A DNA stretch of 64,000 bases from contig NW_025062479.1 of the NCBI RefSeq assembly GCF_000002995.4, positions 17,914,721 through 17,978,720 of the forward strand, read 5' to 3'. The DNA is from Brugia malayi. Its lineage: Eukaryota > Nematoda > Chromadorea > Rhabditida > Onchocercidae. Position numbers and translations under genes: made by a program. Shown here piece by piece: positions 49,701 to 63,200 of this stretch; position 1 is the first letter of the stretch, and each line of letters begins with the position of its first letter. The notes under the pieces are model-generated. The model was not told the DNA's origin. It searched no databases and saw only the letters and a list, made by a program, of their open reading frames with translations.

Positions 49701-52700
49701 GTTATGAACTGTTTAAACGGGTGTTATTTATTCTAACAAAATATGACCGAATAACAAATCATTTTGCAATTTTCTTGACTTATAAGTTAAAACGGACTGT
49801 ACCTGCGTGACGATGTCCTTTTGCTATTCTTTTGGCGTCTGTTTTTCTTGAACCTAATCATTGAATTTTAATATTTTCACTCCCCTAATGATAGGTGTGT
49901 TTTACAATGCTGAAAGAGGATCACCAGTAAATTGAAAATATTGAAAAATTCAACGAATATATATGTCCTGATTGGCTGAAAGCATAATTGGTGTGAAAGT
50001 TTTTATCCAGTCATTGCCACTGTTCCGGACTTCACCGGTGATTGCGCTTCAGGTTCTCGTATTGATGCTAAGTCTGAGACTTCTTCCCTTGTTGTATCAA
50101 GCAGCGCTGCCTTCTTTAGTGACTTCTCTGGTTTTATGTTTTTTGAAGAACTATTTTCAGCTCCGTTTTTCATTACCCTGAAGAGAATGTAACTTGAATG
50201 GAAAAGTGAAGCGAATCGTTATGGTGAGTTGTGACAAACGATAGAGTCTTCCAATGTAATCGGTTGGCACATTTTTGAAGTGATGCACATAGTCGTCTTC
50301 TGATCTGTATCCCTTCGCTTAATTTTTTTTGTAACTTATCTAATATTTGAGATGGATCTTTCTATATCTAAATACTACAATACCAAATTTAAACCACTTT
50401 CAAGCAATAAAACAACGAGAGTAGAGGACCAATTCGCGGTTACTTACAATCCACTTATTTAGCAGTTATTAATTGTAATAATAATAATATTCATATCTTT
50501 ATCAATAGTAGCTATATGAATGAGAAAAAGGGGAAATGATCAAATTTCAATTTCCTCTCTATTACCTGTACTTTGTCAAGTTTATTTGCTTAAGTGAGCT
50601 AGCTGAAGCACGTAGTTCTCTTTTCATCAACAGTTGATCTCTGCAGACCTCATTAATTTCGTCCCAGTTACATCGTACGTTTATCGTTCGCATCCCTTTC
50701 TTTAATTCGAATTTTCTTTCTGAATAAAAGGACAAGCAGCCGTTCTGGGATACGAACTGCAGTGCAATAAATAGTGATGATTTGTTCGGGATGATATAAA
50801 TTAATGGAATTTGGTTGTCTCCAATTATCAAAATAAAAGTTTGACAAACATAGATTTTCTTGCCATCAAGAAATGGAAGAAGTTAGGATATTGGTTGGTG
50901 TCTATCCTTTGTTTAATTACATGCCTATATTTTCACAACATCGGTCAAAAGCATTTCAACTTTCATGTGACTGAATTTTCCCTGAAATCTTCCCAAAACC
51001 CTGGACAGATAAGTTGCTGCCATTTCAATATTGGAAGCATTATTCAACAAAATAATCAATTTCTTGTTTAGGAAAATGACGAACCCACCGCTACTTTCAA
51101 GTTTTTCATGTTAAATCATTGCTGCAGCATTTCCCAAATACAGATACAGTGCTTCTCTGTCTATCTGTCCTTCATCGATTATTCCAAATGGTTGGACCAG
51201 ATTTCAGATCGCTGTTACTTTACTCTCTCTACATTTATTAACCATTTTGTTAGCTTGCGTGATTCGATCCCATTTCTGTCTCTCAGTGTCTCTCCTATTT
51301 CTGAAAAGGTCATATGTTTACAGGTGAGTGGCTTATTCTTTAAAAATATTTTCAGAAGCAGTTATTCGGAAATAGCAATATAAATATTTGTAATCGGAAG
51401 TGAATTGCGACTTGATATTATGCCATATCGTGTCATGTCGATATGTTTGTATCAACTTACTTCTGTTTATATGATGCAATAAATACTGGTTTTGAGGGCA
51501 GTCGGGATTGCATAATCCTTCTAGCAAACATTTCTGAAATTATCAGTTGGAAGAACAATTCACAATTTGCAAAGCTCGGAGTCATTCCCCCTCGCATCTG
51601 TAGCGAGAATGTTTTTGCTCCAATCTGATGTTTGCTTGATGATTTCTCATTTCGTTATATTTTGCCACCTATCATTGTCCACAACTGTGATTTCAACTGC
51701 CTGTGAGTAACAGACCAGAAGTAATAGAAATAATAATTAGCCTGAAACAAACAGCTATTTCAATAATAACAAAAAATGAATATTGCAGAGAGTCGCAAAT
51801 AAGAAATCTCGGTAATATATTATTTTGAAAATATTCTTCCTTTCATTCTCATTGATATTATCAACATCTTCGGTATATTTGTCATTAAAATGTAGACTCA
51901 TGTCTTTAACCTATTTTACTTCGGTTTCAGTCTCAGCTTGGTAGCTATGAATCAGTGAAGTAACTTTCCTTCATCAACTCAGCTTCCATTGATTATGTCA
52001 TTGGAGAACGAACTTCTTTAGGTCTTTAGGGCTTAAGTGTCTCCATTTATGCAGTAGTTGAAATATTTCAGTTTTTGCCATTGTGTTATTTGGCAAGCGC
52101 AGTCGAATAACTACGAAACGCGGTATGCGACCAATTAGTGACTTTAGTAATTGCCATGAGTTTTAATCTCCACTCTTTCCTGTTTTGGATTAATTGCCTA
52201 TGTATCCTATTTAGCTATCCTACTGTTAATTTACAGGCAATTTACCAACTGACTACCTTTGATGCAGAGTAATGTGGAATAAATTTGAAAGAAAATATCT
52301 AATCATGTATTTATAAATCTATACTATTTGTCTAAGAAACTTCATGTCAAAAAACCTTAAAGAAAAATCCGGAAATTTTGAAGAGCAGACTGCAAATTCA
52401 TTTAAAATCTGTTATGGATCATGAATTTTAGTTGCACCCCAAATTCGTGATAAATTCTGGTAATATTTCAAAATATTGTTACTCTTTTTCTATCTTAAGA
52501 AATGTCTTCCTATCCTCGGAATCACATAGTGAGGTTATAAAAATCATTTTATGATTTTGGTTTCGATTTGTCAGCACTAATGTTGAAAGTTTATTTTTAA
52601 TTCTTTTGAAGAAGGGAATTGTTTTTATAACCTCACTGAAACTTCTCATATCCAAAATTATTAGTATTTTATGGAAGTTTACGATAATGAACTTTTACTA

Positions 52701-55700
52701 GTTCTGCTTTTGTATTTCCCAGACTTTCTTTTCATTCTGGTAAAATTTGTTGCTGGACGTTGTAATTATGTGTAATAATTAGTGCGTAACAATAGTAATC
52801 AGAATGATGATTTCTGTTCCTTTTAATTTATAGAATTTCAAAAACTTCAAGCTTCCTCTTTTTTGGTACCGATCGATTCATTATTACTGCCAGATTTTAG
52901 GCTCCATTTTTCTGATTTGATAATTAAATAGTAAAGAACTATACATCTCAGCATAAGACGAATTTTGAGATTCACGAAAATTCATATTCAAATCTCGCTG
53001 AAGTCAATGAAATCCCGTTGGTACTGTAATTATTGTTTAATCATATCTGTGATCATATTATGCTATATCTTTTTATGATCTCCCAGAAAAGGATATAGAG
53101 GAATATATTACGACTAGAGTTCTGAAATAACCTACTGAAATGTAGAGAAAGCAAACAAGAATTATGTCAAATCACCGAAACCACTTTTATTGCATCTCAG
53201 AAAAGGTCACTTTAGATTTCAACAATTTTGCATGCTTTCCTACTCACATTTTTCAAAGTTTTATTAGAATAAATGCTTTGAGTAGTGATTAAATCACCAT
53301 TTGAAACTTTGCTGCATGCTGATAAATCCCTAACTTTTTGAAACTCCTCAGGCCTGTCACACTTGTTTTTGTAAAAACTATCGCATCACCTTATCGGTCA
53401 ATACGCATTTAGAATTGGGCTTTACAAACGTTATATATTCCGAGTAATATATGGCAAAATCAAAAATTAATGGTTCGAGCCTACTGGGAACAGTCTAATA
53501 GTAACATTTCTTTGTTTAAATTAGGAATAGAATGAAATATTTGAAGGTGCATTCCACATTCAATTTGCATTTAGTCGTTGCGGCAACAGTCATTGTGTCC
53601 GTGTGACTCGTTGCTGCTCCAATGTTTCATCTCATTTATGGTTACATCGGCGCATTTTAGATATTTACGGTTGGGCTCCCTTCCATAAATTTTTGCTCAG
53701 ATTTTACTCTTTCCTTTTCATTTAAAGAAGTTTTGAACACAACATATAGTGCTTTCATCTTTTGATTATCGGCATTTGTGGAAATTCTCCTCCAAGGACA
53801 ACACTGTCTCCTCTGCGCATTATCTATTTCACCTGTTTACATGTCTATTTTATTTTCGGCCTCTTCAAGTGTCTATTTTATTGTCTGTTTGTGAACTTGC
53901 TATTCTTACCGTCCATTATGTAGTTCCTTACCACTTGCTTATCGTAACATGACAGATTTTCACTCATTTACTGATTTCTCGCTAGTTTTACAATATTTAG
54001 AATTCTTTATCACTAATATAATAATGTTTATTATATGATTTATACAGCAGTCATCAGCAATAGCAACAACAACAGATTTACTTATTTTAATTTTTTGAGA
54101 AATAGGTTAGATTCTTTCTCAATGTTTAATTGAGCAACAGACTTCGAAATTATTTGTCGAATCTCTTTTACTGTATCTGAAGTCTTTATGTTGCTTATCA
54201 CTGATATTATGCCTTATCAATATGTTTGTACGTAATCATCAACCAAATTAACAGCAAAACAACTTCGATACTGTTGATATTTGGATGATTGAAGAGGTGT
54301 CAGATGGAAAAAGAGATGTCGGTGTTAATTTGTTATTTTGACATTATGTAACAGCTAATGATTCTCCTAATAATAAGCGCGACCAAATAAATGTCAGCCA
54401 TTTTCCTATTTCAAGCTGTTTCTCAGCAATATAAATATTTTAATCGCAATAAGTTGTATTAATTATTTGATTAATTTATTCATTCACTTTATGCTTGTTA
54501 GATAAAGATTTTTCTAAAAAATCTTTGTAGCTGGTTTTATTTTATTTTATTTTAGGAACTTAAATGACAAACATTCCATTCTCATTTTTTCGAATCATTT
54601 CTTTTCGTCTTCCTTTCATTTTGTTTGTGACTCCTTCCATTCCATGAAGTACAGGATATTATAAAATTGCTCTCACAAAACAGTTTGCTACATTACAAAT
54701 ACATAACTCTCAAAATTCTCAGTGCTATCTTCTTCATTTCATTTCACTTAAAATTACAGTGGACTGCGGAAGCTAAAGTAATCACTAAGCAGGAAAAAGG
54801 AATAAATACAAATTTTTTTGGAATTAAACGCTTTTATTATTATTTCTGTGCATTTGAACCCTATTCTCTTCGGTAACGTTACTAGCGGGTAGTAATAGTT
54901 AAATGGTATTTGTTATCACTCTCTTCAATGATTTGGCGCTCAGACTATATTTTGTACAAATGCGCTATCCGGTGGGAAAGCTCACTATTTAGGCGCTAAA
55001 TGTTTAGGCTGCTGATTCTAATATTAAAGTGCCAAATAGCAAGTTACTATTATTGAAGCAAATGAGACAATTACACATTCAGGTTTTAATATCAGTCAAA
55101 TTAATCCATTTATTGTATAGATCACATGCGAAACACTTTGCTAAGTGTAGGAAGAGGTCCGAATGAAACAATAATTTTCCAAGTAATTCTTAAAAATTAG
55201 ATTCTTATGGAATATTGGAAATGATTAACTATTTTACAAGAGATATACACAAAGTCTAGTGTCACTCATTTAAAATGGGAATGTTTTTAATAGATACTAA
55301 AGGAATTATTATTTAGCAAGGAGGACTTGCTTGCTTTGCTAATTAGTTGAAACCGATCTATCTGCATGCTTATCTGCACCCGTCTACATTCAAAAAAGCG
55401 ATTAGTTTTGTTTACTGCATCTTTGACCATCAGTTATCAAGCCCAAAATTTTTCGAAAGGACAGTAGTGAATGGCCAGATTGTCATTTAATCTTGCGACC
55501 TTTTATACGCTCGGATAGTATCATATAATATCACAATAATATCAAAATCTATTGCACAACCTATTACATTTCCACCTCGTTCTTTCCATAACTTTTATAC
55601 GTTAATCAGAAAATTTAAAGCAGAAGTTCAAGAAATTAATCCGTGAGATTTATTTCATAAGAGATTCATTTCTTTAGATTTCTCAAATCCCTTAATGTAC

Positions 55701-57220
55701 GTATTGATGTTGCTATTTGCAGTTTTATCATCTCTCTATTCTCCATTTGAATTGTGAAAAAAAAAAAAAAAAAAAAAAAAACTTTTCCATAAGTTTTTGA
55801 TTAATATGTGTTTTCTGTTTAAAAATTTTTTAAAATTGTTCTGTATAAATTGATTAAGGAAGATCGGATTACGCAAATAATTCAAACTGCTGAAGCGCTT
55901 ACTATAAAAAAAATTGGCCAGGTCACTGGCTTGTTTTCTTTTATTCATTTCTCACATAAAGCGATATTACCTCTAATACTATGCATGTCAGAACGACAGT
56001 AATAATAATCAACAATAGAAATGGTAAAGCCAAATTAATAAAATCATTATACGCTTAATTCCACGATTATCTGCTGCTAATCTTTGATGTCTGGTATTCA
56101 CCAGCAAAGTTTATGCTATGAAAAAACTGGTCAAATGGGGAAATGAAAGAGTAATGAGGTGATGCGATTTCACTTCAGTATCCAGCAGAGCTAAAAGAAG
56201 AAATAAGCAATAACACGAAACCAACAACAAAATAGCACCTTACCAAAATTTTTGATTTTATCACTTATGGATTTTTCAAGATAGAAGTCACAGTTTTTTG
56301 AATAAGAAATTGTCTAGCAGGCAAGTTTGGTATTTGATTTTCTGTTTATACGGTTATACTACTCTTCTAGGGCGCTCTTCATGTTCTATTATAAATTTTA
56401 CCTTACTTTATATCTATAGTTTACATATCTCCAAATAATCAGTTACTTCAGTTTATCATACAACACAAACCCACCATCTTGTTTAATATCTTTTATTATA
56501 ACCCGGAATCAATTGCGAAATAATGAATTAAAATTGATAATTCGAAATATTGTAATATCTCAATGTCAGTTTGTTGTACCTTCACTTGAAGCATTTCTGT
56601 CATTGGCATAATTCCTTGAAGATCTATGCTTTGTAGGTCCGGAAACTCAACTGCTCGTTATTTTTTACTTCAAATCCTCCAGATATTATAATATTTATTG
56701 CTACTTATCACTGATACCACTGTTGCTACCATACATAATACTATTGTGTCTGTTAATGTACTACTACTATCACTATTACTCTGTTTTAACTACTCGCCAC
56801 CGATAAATTTTGCTGTTCTATTTCATTTTATAAATCAGCAAATTTATTTTGCACGTTTACCGCAGTTCTGGAATAATGACGGCGCGCTCAACGTATTTTT
56901 ACCAAATACAGGTCCATACATTTAAATGATTTAATAGTGAGTTGCAAAATACCTTTGTCTTACAGTTAAAGTTTACGTTTTAAAAAATAAGATTTTGGCA
57001 TTCTCAATCTCCATATTTATAAAAAAGCCAAGTAACATCATCAGTCTCCATAATCGGGAAATAAGTTTTAGCTGGAACGAATAGATGAAGATTGCTGTAC
57101 ATGTTATATCGCACCTTTTAATTTCAGTTCGCATTTTTGATTTCTCATTTTTTTCTCTAAGTATATTGTATGACAGTTAGTTGTACATCTTACACCATTC
57201 TAACACACTTCACTTCACAT
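46734..57220. other. unresolved 10.5-kb region with exon-like islands
   Basis: No protein family is recognisable, yet several islands have higher GC than their surroundings and good splice sites: 48768-48934, 50011-50170, 51130-51323, 51461-51624, 52000-52130 and 53560-53900. On the plus strand, 48768-48934 (lead 1, ending phase 1) joins in frame to 50011 onwards, giving ...GYMLT|VIATVPDFTGDC.... On the minus strand several short frames can also be chained in phase. In a genome this AT-rich, chance frames of 30-60 codons are frequent and purine-rich strands look deceptively protein-like. I therefore do not call a gene, although at least one unrecognised gene probably lies here. Confidence 0.4.
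55757..55781. repeat. poly(A) tract, 25 nt
   Basis: Run of 25 A in noncoding sequence. No adjacent retroposon body was recognised. Confidence 0.9.
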
Positions 57221-57232
57221 ATCTAGAATGTA

Positions 57233-60200
57233 ATGGAAAAAGTAGGAACCGATTATTCATTTTCTAATTGTGGAGGCATTTTTCCAGACCTGTAATATAA
57301 TATTGATCATAGTGGGTCTTACCGCTGTAGGTCTTGCTGCGAGTCAATTTTGGAATGTTGCTCTCAACAATTACCGGTAAATAATCCGAGTATTTTATAT
57401 TTTTTATTTCATGACAATATTCATCGAATAATATACAATTGAATGTTGATATTTTATGACACTATGTCATTAAAAGTGTTTCTTTTGTATGGGAAATTAA
57501 ATATTTAAAGAACTGTATAAAGAAATAAATTTTAAAATTTCGACTCTCTGTTTTAACGACCTTGACCCTGTCGTTCTTCAATTACTGGATGTATTTCGCA
57601 AAGCTATGTTTCAGAAGGATTGATCTACGGCTGCTAAACTGGATTTATGTACTTGCTGGCTTAGTAGGCCTCTATACCTTATCTCGGAATCATGGAATTG
57701 TTGTGGCAAAGACAGTGCATTGTGTATCAATTGCTGTTGCTATCTATTCTACAGCATTCTACTGCGTTACGCTTTTCAGGGTAATCGGTGTCATGGAATT
57801 TCTCAAGGGATGTTTAGAAAAAAAGCCTTGAAAAAGGCTTTTGAAAAGGGCTTTAGGATTACAGAAAAGGAGAAAAAAAATTGCCTTTTTACAGTCTTTT
57901 CAAGTCTTGATTTTAGCACTTAAGTCTGTGAAAGAATAAAGTATTTTCCAGATAGTGCATCTGCATAGTGCACTGATGCAGGAGCAGCCCAATCTTCAAA
58001 ATGAAATGCAGAACGGTGAAGTTAGTGAGAACTTCACGACCAAACTGGTCATCTGTTCTCTTATGATCTTTGTACCAATTACCGCTTGTTTAGCAGCGTT
58101 TGTCGCTGCAGCACTTCTGGATCGTCTTATCGTCGTCAGCCAACCCACTTGGCCTCAGTACTCGGTGACTGGTTGCTAGATATCTTTCTTTATACTTGCT
58201 GGATCTTAAAATTATTTCATCGAAGACAGAACTATTACGAATATTGTTTTCATTTCCAGCTGTTCTAGGCTTTTTAAGGGAGCTTTTTATATGAGTCTTA
58301 TACCGTTTCTTGATCTGACTTTTGCTGGAAACATAATCCTAATAATATCTGTGCTTGTTCGGGAAAAAGAGGAATAATTTTTGATGGGTTTATAAGAATT
58401 TGAAACTGCAATGTTGAAATGTCGTATAATTTATAGCGTGACCAGAATAAAAAGTATCGTGCGAACCGCCTGGGCCTTACTGTTTTGGCTGCGATAAAAT
58501 TGTTTTCGGCATTATGTACTCTAGCTCTAGCTGTCTTGGTCGAATACGAACATCAGTTGGTTAGTTTTCGTTAGTATTGTTGTTGATTGTTCCCAGCAAG
58601 CACAACGTAGACTTCTGAAACCAGGATGTTGCAAGTAATCTGAAAAAGGTTTTCATTTACACTTTTAGTTCTGAAGTCAACTGTACTTGCTGTTTCAGGT
58701 ATCAAATAAAGGCCTATTTGTGTTGATCGCTCTTGATCACATTGCTGCACTGTTGACAATTGTCAGCGCAATAGTTGATTTGCATTCGGCTATCATTAGT
58801 AAACAATCGGCGGCTAATTATAAGGTGCTGTTTTTTGTCCCTCAATTTATGATTTATGTATGTGTCTCGGTTTTTCAACCATGTTTCATCATTACCACAT
58901 GGATTTTTTTAATATGTCAGACGCGAGAAATTTATTTTGTAATTAATAAAATGAATAGATTTGCAGGTTGCGATCGGAATGTCAGTGATTGCAGCAGTTT
59001 GGTGCCTGAAATCATTAGATATTGAAATGTACCCATATTACTATGATGATATTCAGATATGGAGAGCAGTAGGCTCAGTTCCTCGAAATGGAACCCAAAG
59101 TTAGTCTCGCTTTTCTCGTTACCGTGAGTTGGAGTGTTTTCGTGTCTTTCTACCTTTCCATCACCTTGTTTTACAATATTTTTTTTTTTTGTTTTTCCCT
59201 GCAAGTAACCAACGGAGAGTAAACAAATTTTGAAGTCTTAATCTGTGATGTCTTATCCTTTCATTCAACAAATATCTTTCTCAAGACGCTACTTCTAATA
59301 AATTCAATACAAAAGCAGACATAATTCTTCTTGCGGAAAGATTTTGATTCTTCACTTTGTTCTATTGTTACTGTTATTCCAAATTACAGCACTATCAGTC
59401 TACGGCACAGTAGATCGAACTTACTTGATTATCATCATGGAAGGATTTTTGGTGGTCTTGTTTGCTCTGCTTTTTGGTTTAAATTTGCTGTCTGCTGTTC
59501 AAGGTAGTAAATGTATCCAATACGAATATTATGACGAAGATTCGATGATCCGAAGAAATGTTTCTTTGCAGAGCAGGTCTACTTGCAGCATTTTTAAAGC
59601 TGTAATTGTCAATTCCCACATGTTCACGTTTTTTAAAACATATTTTCGATTGGAATAATATTCCTAATTAGTTTGGAGCTATAATAAATGAACTATATTA
59701 TAAAAAAATTTTCTCTATTCTGAAAGATGAGCAGAAAGAGTTGAAGTTGACATTAACATTCGGGAAAACTAAAAATTGAAAAGATTTAGGAATAAAAGAT
59801 CATTATTCGAAGTCGTTCAATAACTAAAAACATTAAAGAAGCTAGTTGAATTAGTTTCAAATGGGCTAAGAAGATTCAGTGACTGTTGTAGATATCTGGG
59901 ATTGTTACACTTCATTTGGGGAATGTTATTGTTGGTATTAGTGGTACTTGGGTTGATTGATGTACCCTGGAATGCAAATTATATTGGTGCTGATTTAATG
60001 TGGCTTGCTGTCTTGTTGTTTGCTACAGGCATATTATACATAACGCATTCTGGGTAATTTTTAAAATGATTACTGGTTCAACTCATATGTTTCATAAGAT
60101 TAATTTCGTATGGATCCTTTTCTGCTTGCAATTGTTCATTACTTTAAAGTTCTTCATTGAACAGAAGTGTCATATCGGAGAAATTGTTTCTAGGTCTACT

Positions 60201-63200
60201 TGTATCAGGTCCTTAAAACATCCTGGGAATATTTTTATGATTGTAGGACTGAAAAGATAGTGCGTCTGTTATTGACCATATTGATATTATCATATCAAAT
60301 AATCGGTTCGTTTTTTGTTGTAGTTCGCACTTATCAATTCATTTTCTGCTTGGATTCATCTGTTTCACATGCGCCCTAGAAAAGATGTGCTCAAGTATCA
60401 ATCTCACATATCAGTCCGCAACTTATCCTGCTTTTATCCGTGGTCCTCAAGATGCATTTCTTGGTCGTTTAGTTTTATATAGTGTGCAGCTTATGGTTAG
60501 TCTTTACGACACAATTATTCATCTCAACATCCATAATGATGAAAAATTCTACCATGGTTTTGCAGAGAGTGATAGCAAATTGATGTAAAGAATGATACAA
60601 TATCAAGATAGCCAGAAATTTATCTTTTAAATTAAGTGGAAGTAAAGGATGCTCAGAATTGGAGAGCATATTTCAAGCTAAGGTTTTTGTTTCCAACTTC
60701 ATTCTTTCTATAAAATTGAAGCGCTAAATATAAATTTATTTTTTATTTCAGATCCTATTTTTGGAAACTCTCACGGGATTTTTTTCAGTTATCATATATG
60801 GCCGCGCATTGAAACAGCGATATCGTCAAGCAGTAAAGTATTCCACATGTTGGCATTGACTTCCTTGTTATGTTGATTTTGCAAAAAATTGAAATTCAGT
60901 TATTTAGTTGAGCTTTTAAAATTTAAGTAAATTGGGGGCATGGCACTTTCACAGCGCACAAAACTGCGAAAAACAAGCATAATTTTGGCAGGAAATTTAT
61001 GTAAGGATAGTTGATATGTAGGAGCCACCAGAAGAAAGTAGAGACTGAATAGTACCTTTACAGTTAATAAAAGTAGCAATGTAGATGATATTTGATATAG
61101 AAATGAGTTTGAAATTCATATCGTCTGTCTGTTGTCATTCACTATTACAGCCATCTAATAGGACCAATAATATCAATAAATTAAGGCATGCACCTAATAT
61201 TGTTTCTGGGCAATATGTTCTATGGTGTAGTACTTGTTGGTTGTAACGTTGTATTCACACTCGTTTATTGGCTTTTTTCTGAATCGCTGGTCGAAATTCC
61301 CTTCTTCCACATGGGTAATGGTCTATTGGTGTTCGGCATTTCCATTTTGCAGGTAGCCACTTAGGCCTTTTCCTCTTTTAAAATTACTGAGGCAGTCATG
61401 TTTTTTCCTTTTTAAAATACTTGTCAGCCTTGGAAATCATCTGATATCAAAAATTCACCACTTTTGTAAGAGTTTTCATTTCCATGATCTTAATATACTA
61501 TGAATAAATATTCCATTTAGGTATTATCATTATGCTATCCTGCATTGTTACTTTCGGTGACAACACTAAATGTGATAGCTGCATCAGTAGCTTTGTTTAT
61601 GGTTAGCTACGCCATATCCAATACCTACTTCCTGGTATTTATTCCTCTAATTTCAAATATTTCTAGAAATTCGGTGTAATTTTACGTATCTCAATGTAAC
61701 TTTCAGATAATTGTTACCTAATAAAGACTGGCATCCATTTTATATTGTGTATTTAATTTAGGCGGCGGTATTGTTTACAGTTGAGGGATTTCACTGGGTA
61801 ATTATTGAAGTAGTTTTGATACTAACTGCTTGTGCTTCCACTGCTTGTGTTATATGTACATTTTGTTCTACGTTTGCTATTGTCAGGTTTGATTTTCAAT
61901 CTTCTTTTGATTGATTGGAAAAACTTTTCATATTGTTAGCTATAGAAAAGAACGATATAACATCAAAAGTTTCCTGTTTTTTACCTATATTGCGAGCAGA
62001 TAGCAAATTGTATTGAAATGCCGACATGTCAGGATTAACCGGACATTCAGTGCACCATATCTCTTGTTGATGGCGCAAATGCATCTATATTTCCAAGCAA
62101 AAGTCATAAGCCAGCGATTTTCTAGCTTTTCGTCTTTATTTAAAAGCTGGTTGGATTATTGGATAGAATGATCAGAATTCACCGTTCTGAATAATGCAAG
62201 ATTTTTTGATGCTCAAGAGAGTTCGAAAACTAGCAGTCAATTGATAATCCATGATTTAAATCCGTATTTACCAAAGAGAAACTGCACTTTCCTTAATGTA
62301 TAATTCCTTCTTTCCGTGTAGTTCATTATCAAATCAAAAGAATCCTTTTTCATTTTTAAACTCATAGTAATTGATATTTCCATCTTACTCAGTATTGTTT
62401 AACTTCAGTAAAAATCTTGATTATGATTCAGTTTCTTGTACGCGGCATGTCGTAAGCCCACAAGTAGCACATCAACCATTGTACTGTGCGAAGACAACAA
62501 CTATGGTACTCAACGAACATTGGTCAGTCCACAACTCCAGGTATTTTGTTCTAGAGCAGTGAATAAAGCTTAAATATTTATTCTCGATACTTCGACTAAC
62601 CTTTTGCAATGAAGACAAATGTTTCAAAAATGGAAGTCGTTAGCTGATTGCTTTCTGATGGTTTTTTGTCGTTGAATATCAACTGCAGATGATTTCATTT
62701 CGTTAATCTATTATAGCCATGGCACTTTATAACAGTTAAAAAAATTCAATTATTTAAATGGGAAGAATATTTCGACTAGCTAAGATTGTACACTGTCTTG
62801 CAAATATGATTCTATTCTATTCCTTGAAAGGTAGTTAAATTAGAATTTCAAGTTTCTTATTGAGATTTAGACACCACCAGTCCGACACATGGAGGAACAA
62901 TCAATTTATTGGTCAACAGATGAAAATCCATATTATTATCAGGCCTCAAAGCGTTACTATGATCAACCCTACAGGATTGATTCCGGGTATGTTGTTCCAT
63001 GTTTTCAATTTTTTTTTAGTTCATAGAAATTTCTAGTTTAGTTTCAAAATTGGCTGTCATGTTTACTTCAATTAGTTTGTTTGGAATTTCCGAAGCGTCA
63101 ATTCATCTACTCGAGAATGGACATAATTTACCATTGGTAAATTCATCCTTAGTTTACATGAAACAAGATAATTCATTGTTGATACTTGTTGTTTTTAAGT

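Noticed and set aside
51150..51300. In-frame TGA between two protein-like stretches on the minus strand (possible read-through or selenocysteine)
   Set aside because: Neither side has recognisable homology and no SECIS-like structure was seen. Chance frames of this length are common here, so an ordinary stop in noncoding sequence is simpler.
51950..52150. Minus-strand overlapping frames that both look protein-like
   Set aside because: Two frames of the same stretch look equally plausible and cannot both be the main product. Purine-rich strands give Lys/Glu-rich peptides by composition alone.
58687..59025. Single 112-codon ORF across 58.69-59.03 kb
   Set aside because: The true exon ends at 58824 at a GT. 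The rest is intron read-through, and the next exon (58967-59099) is in a different frame.
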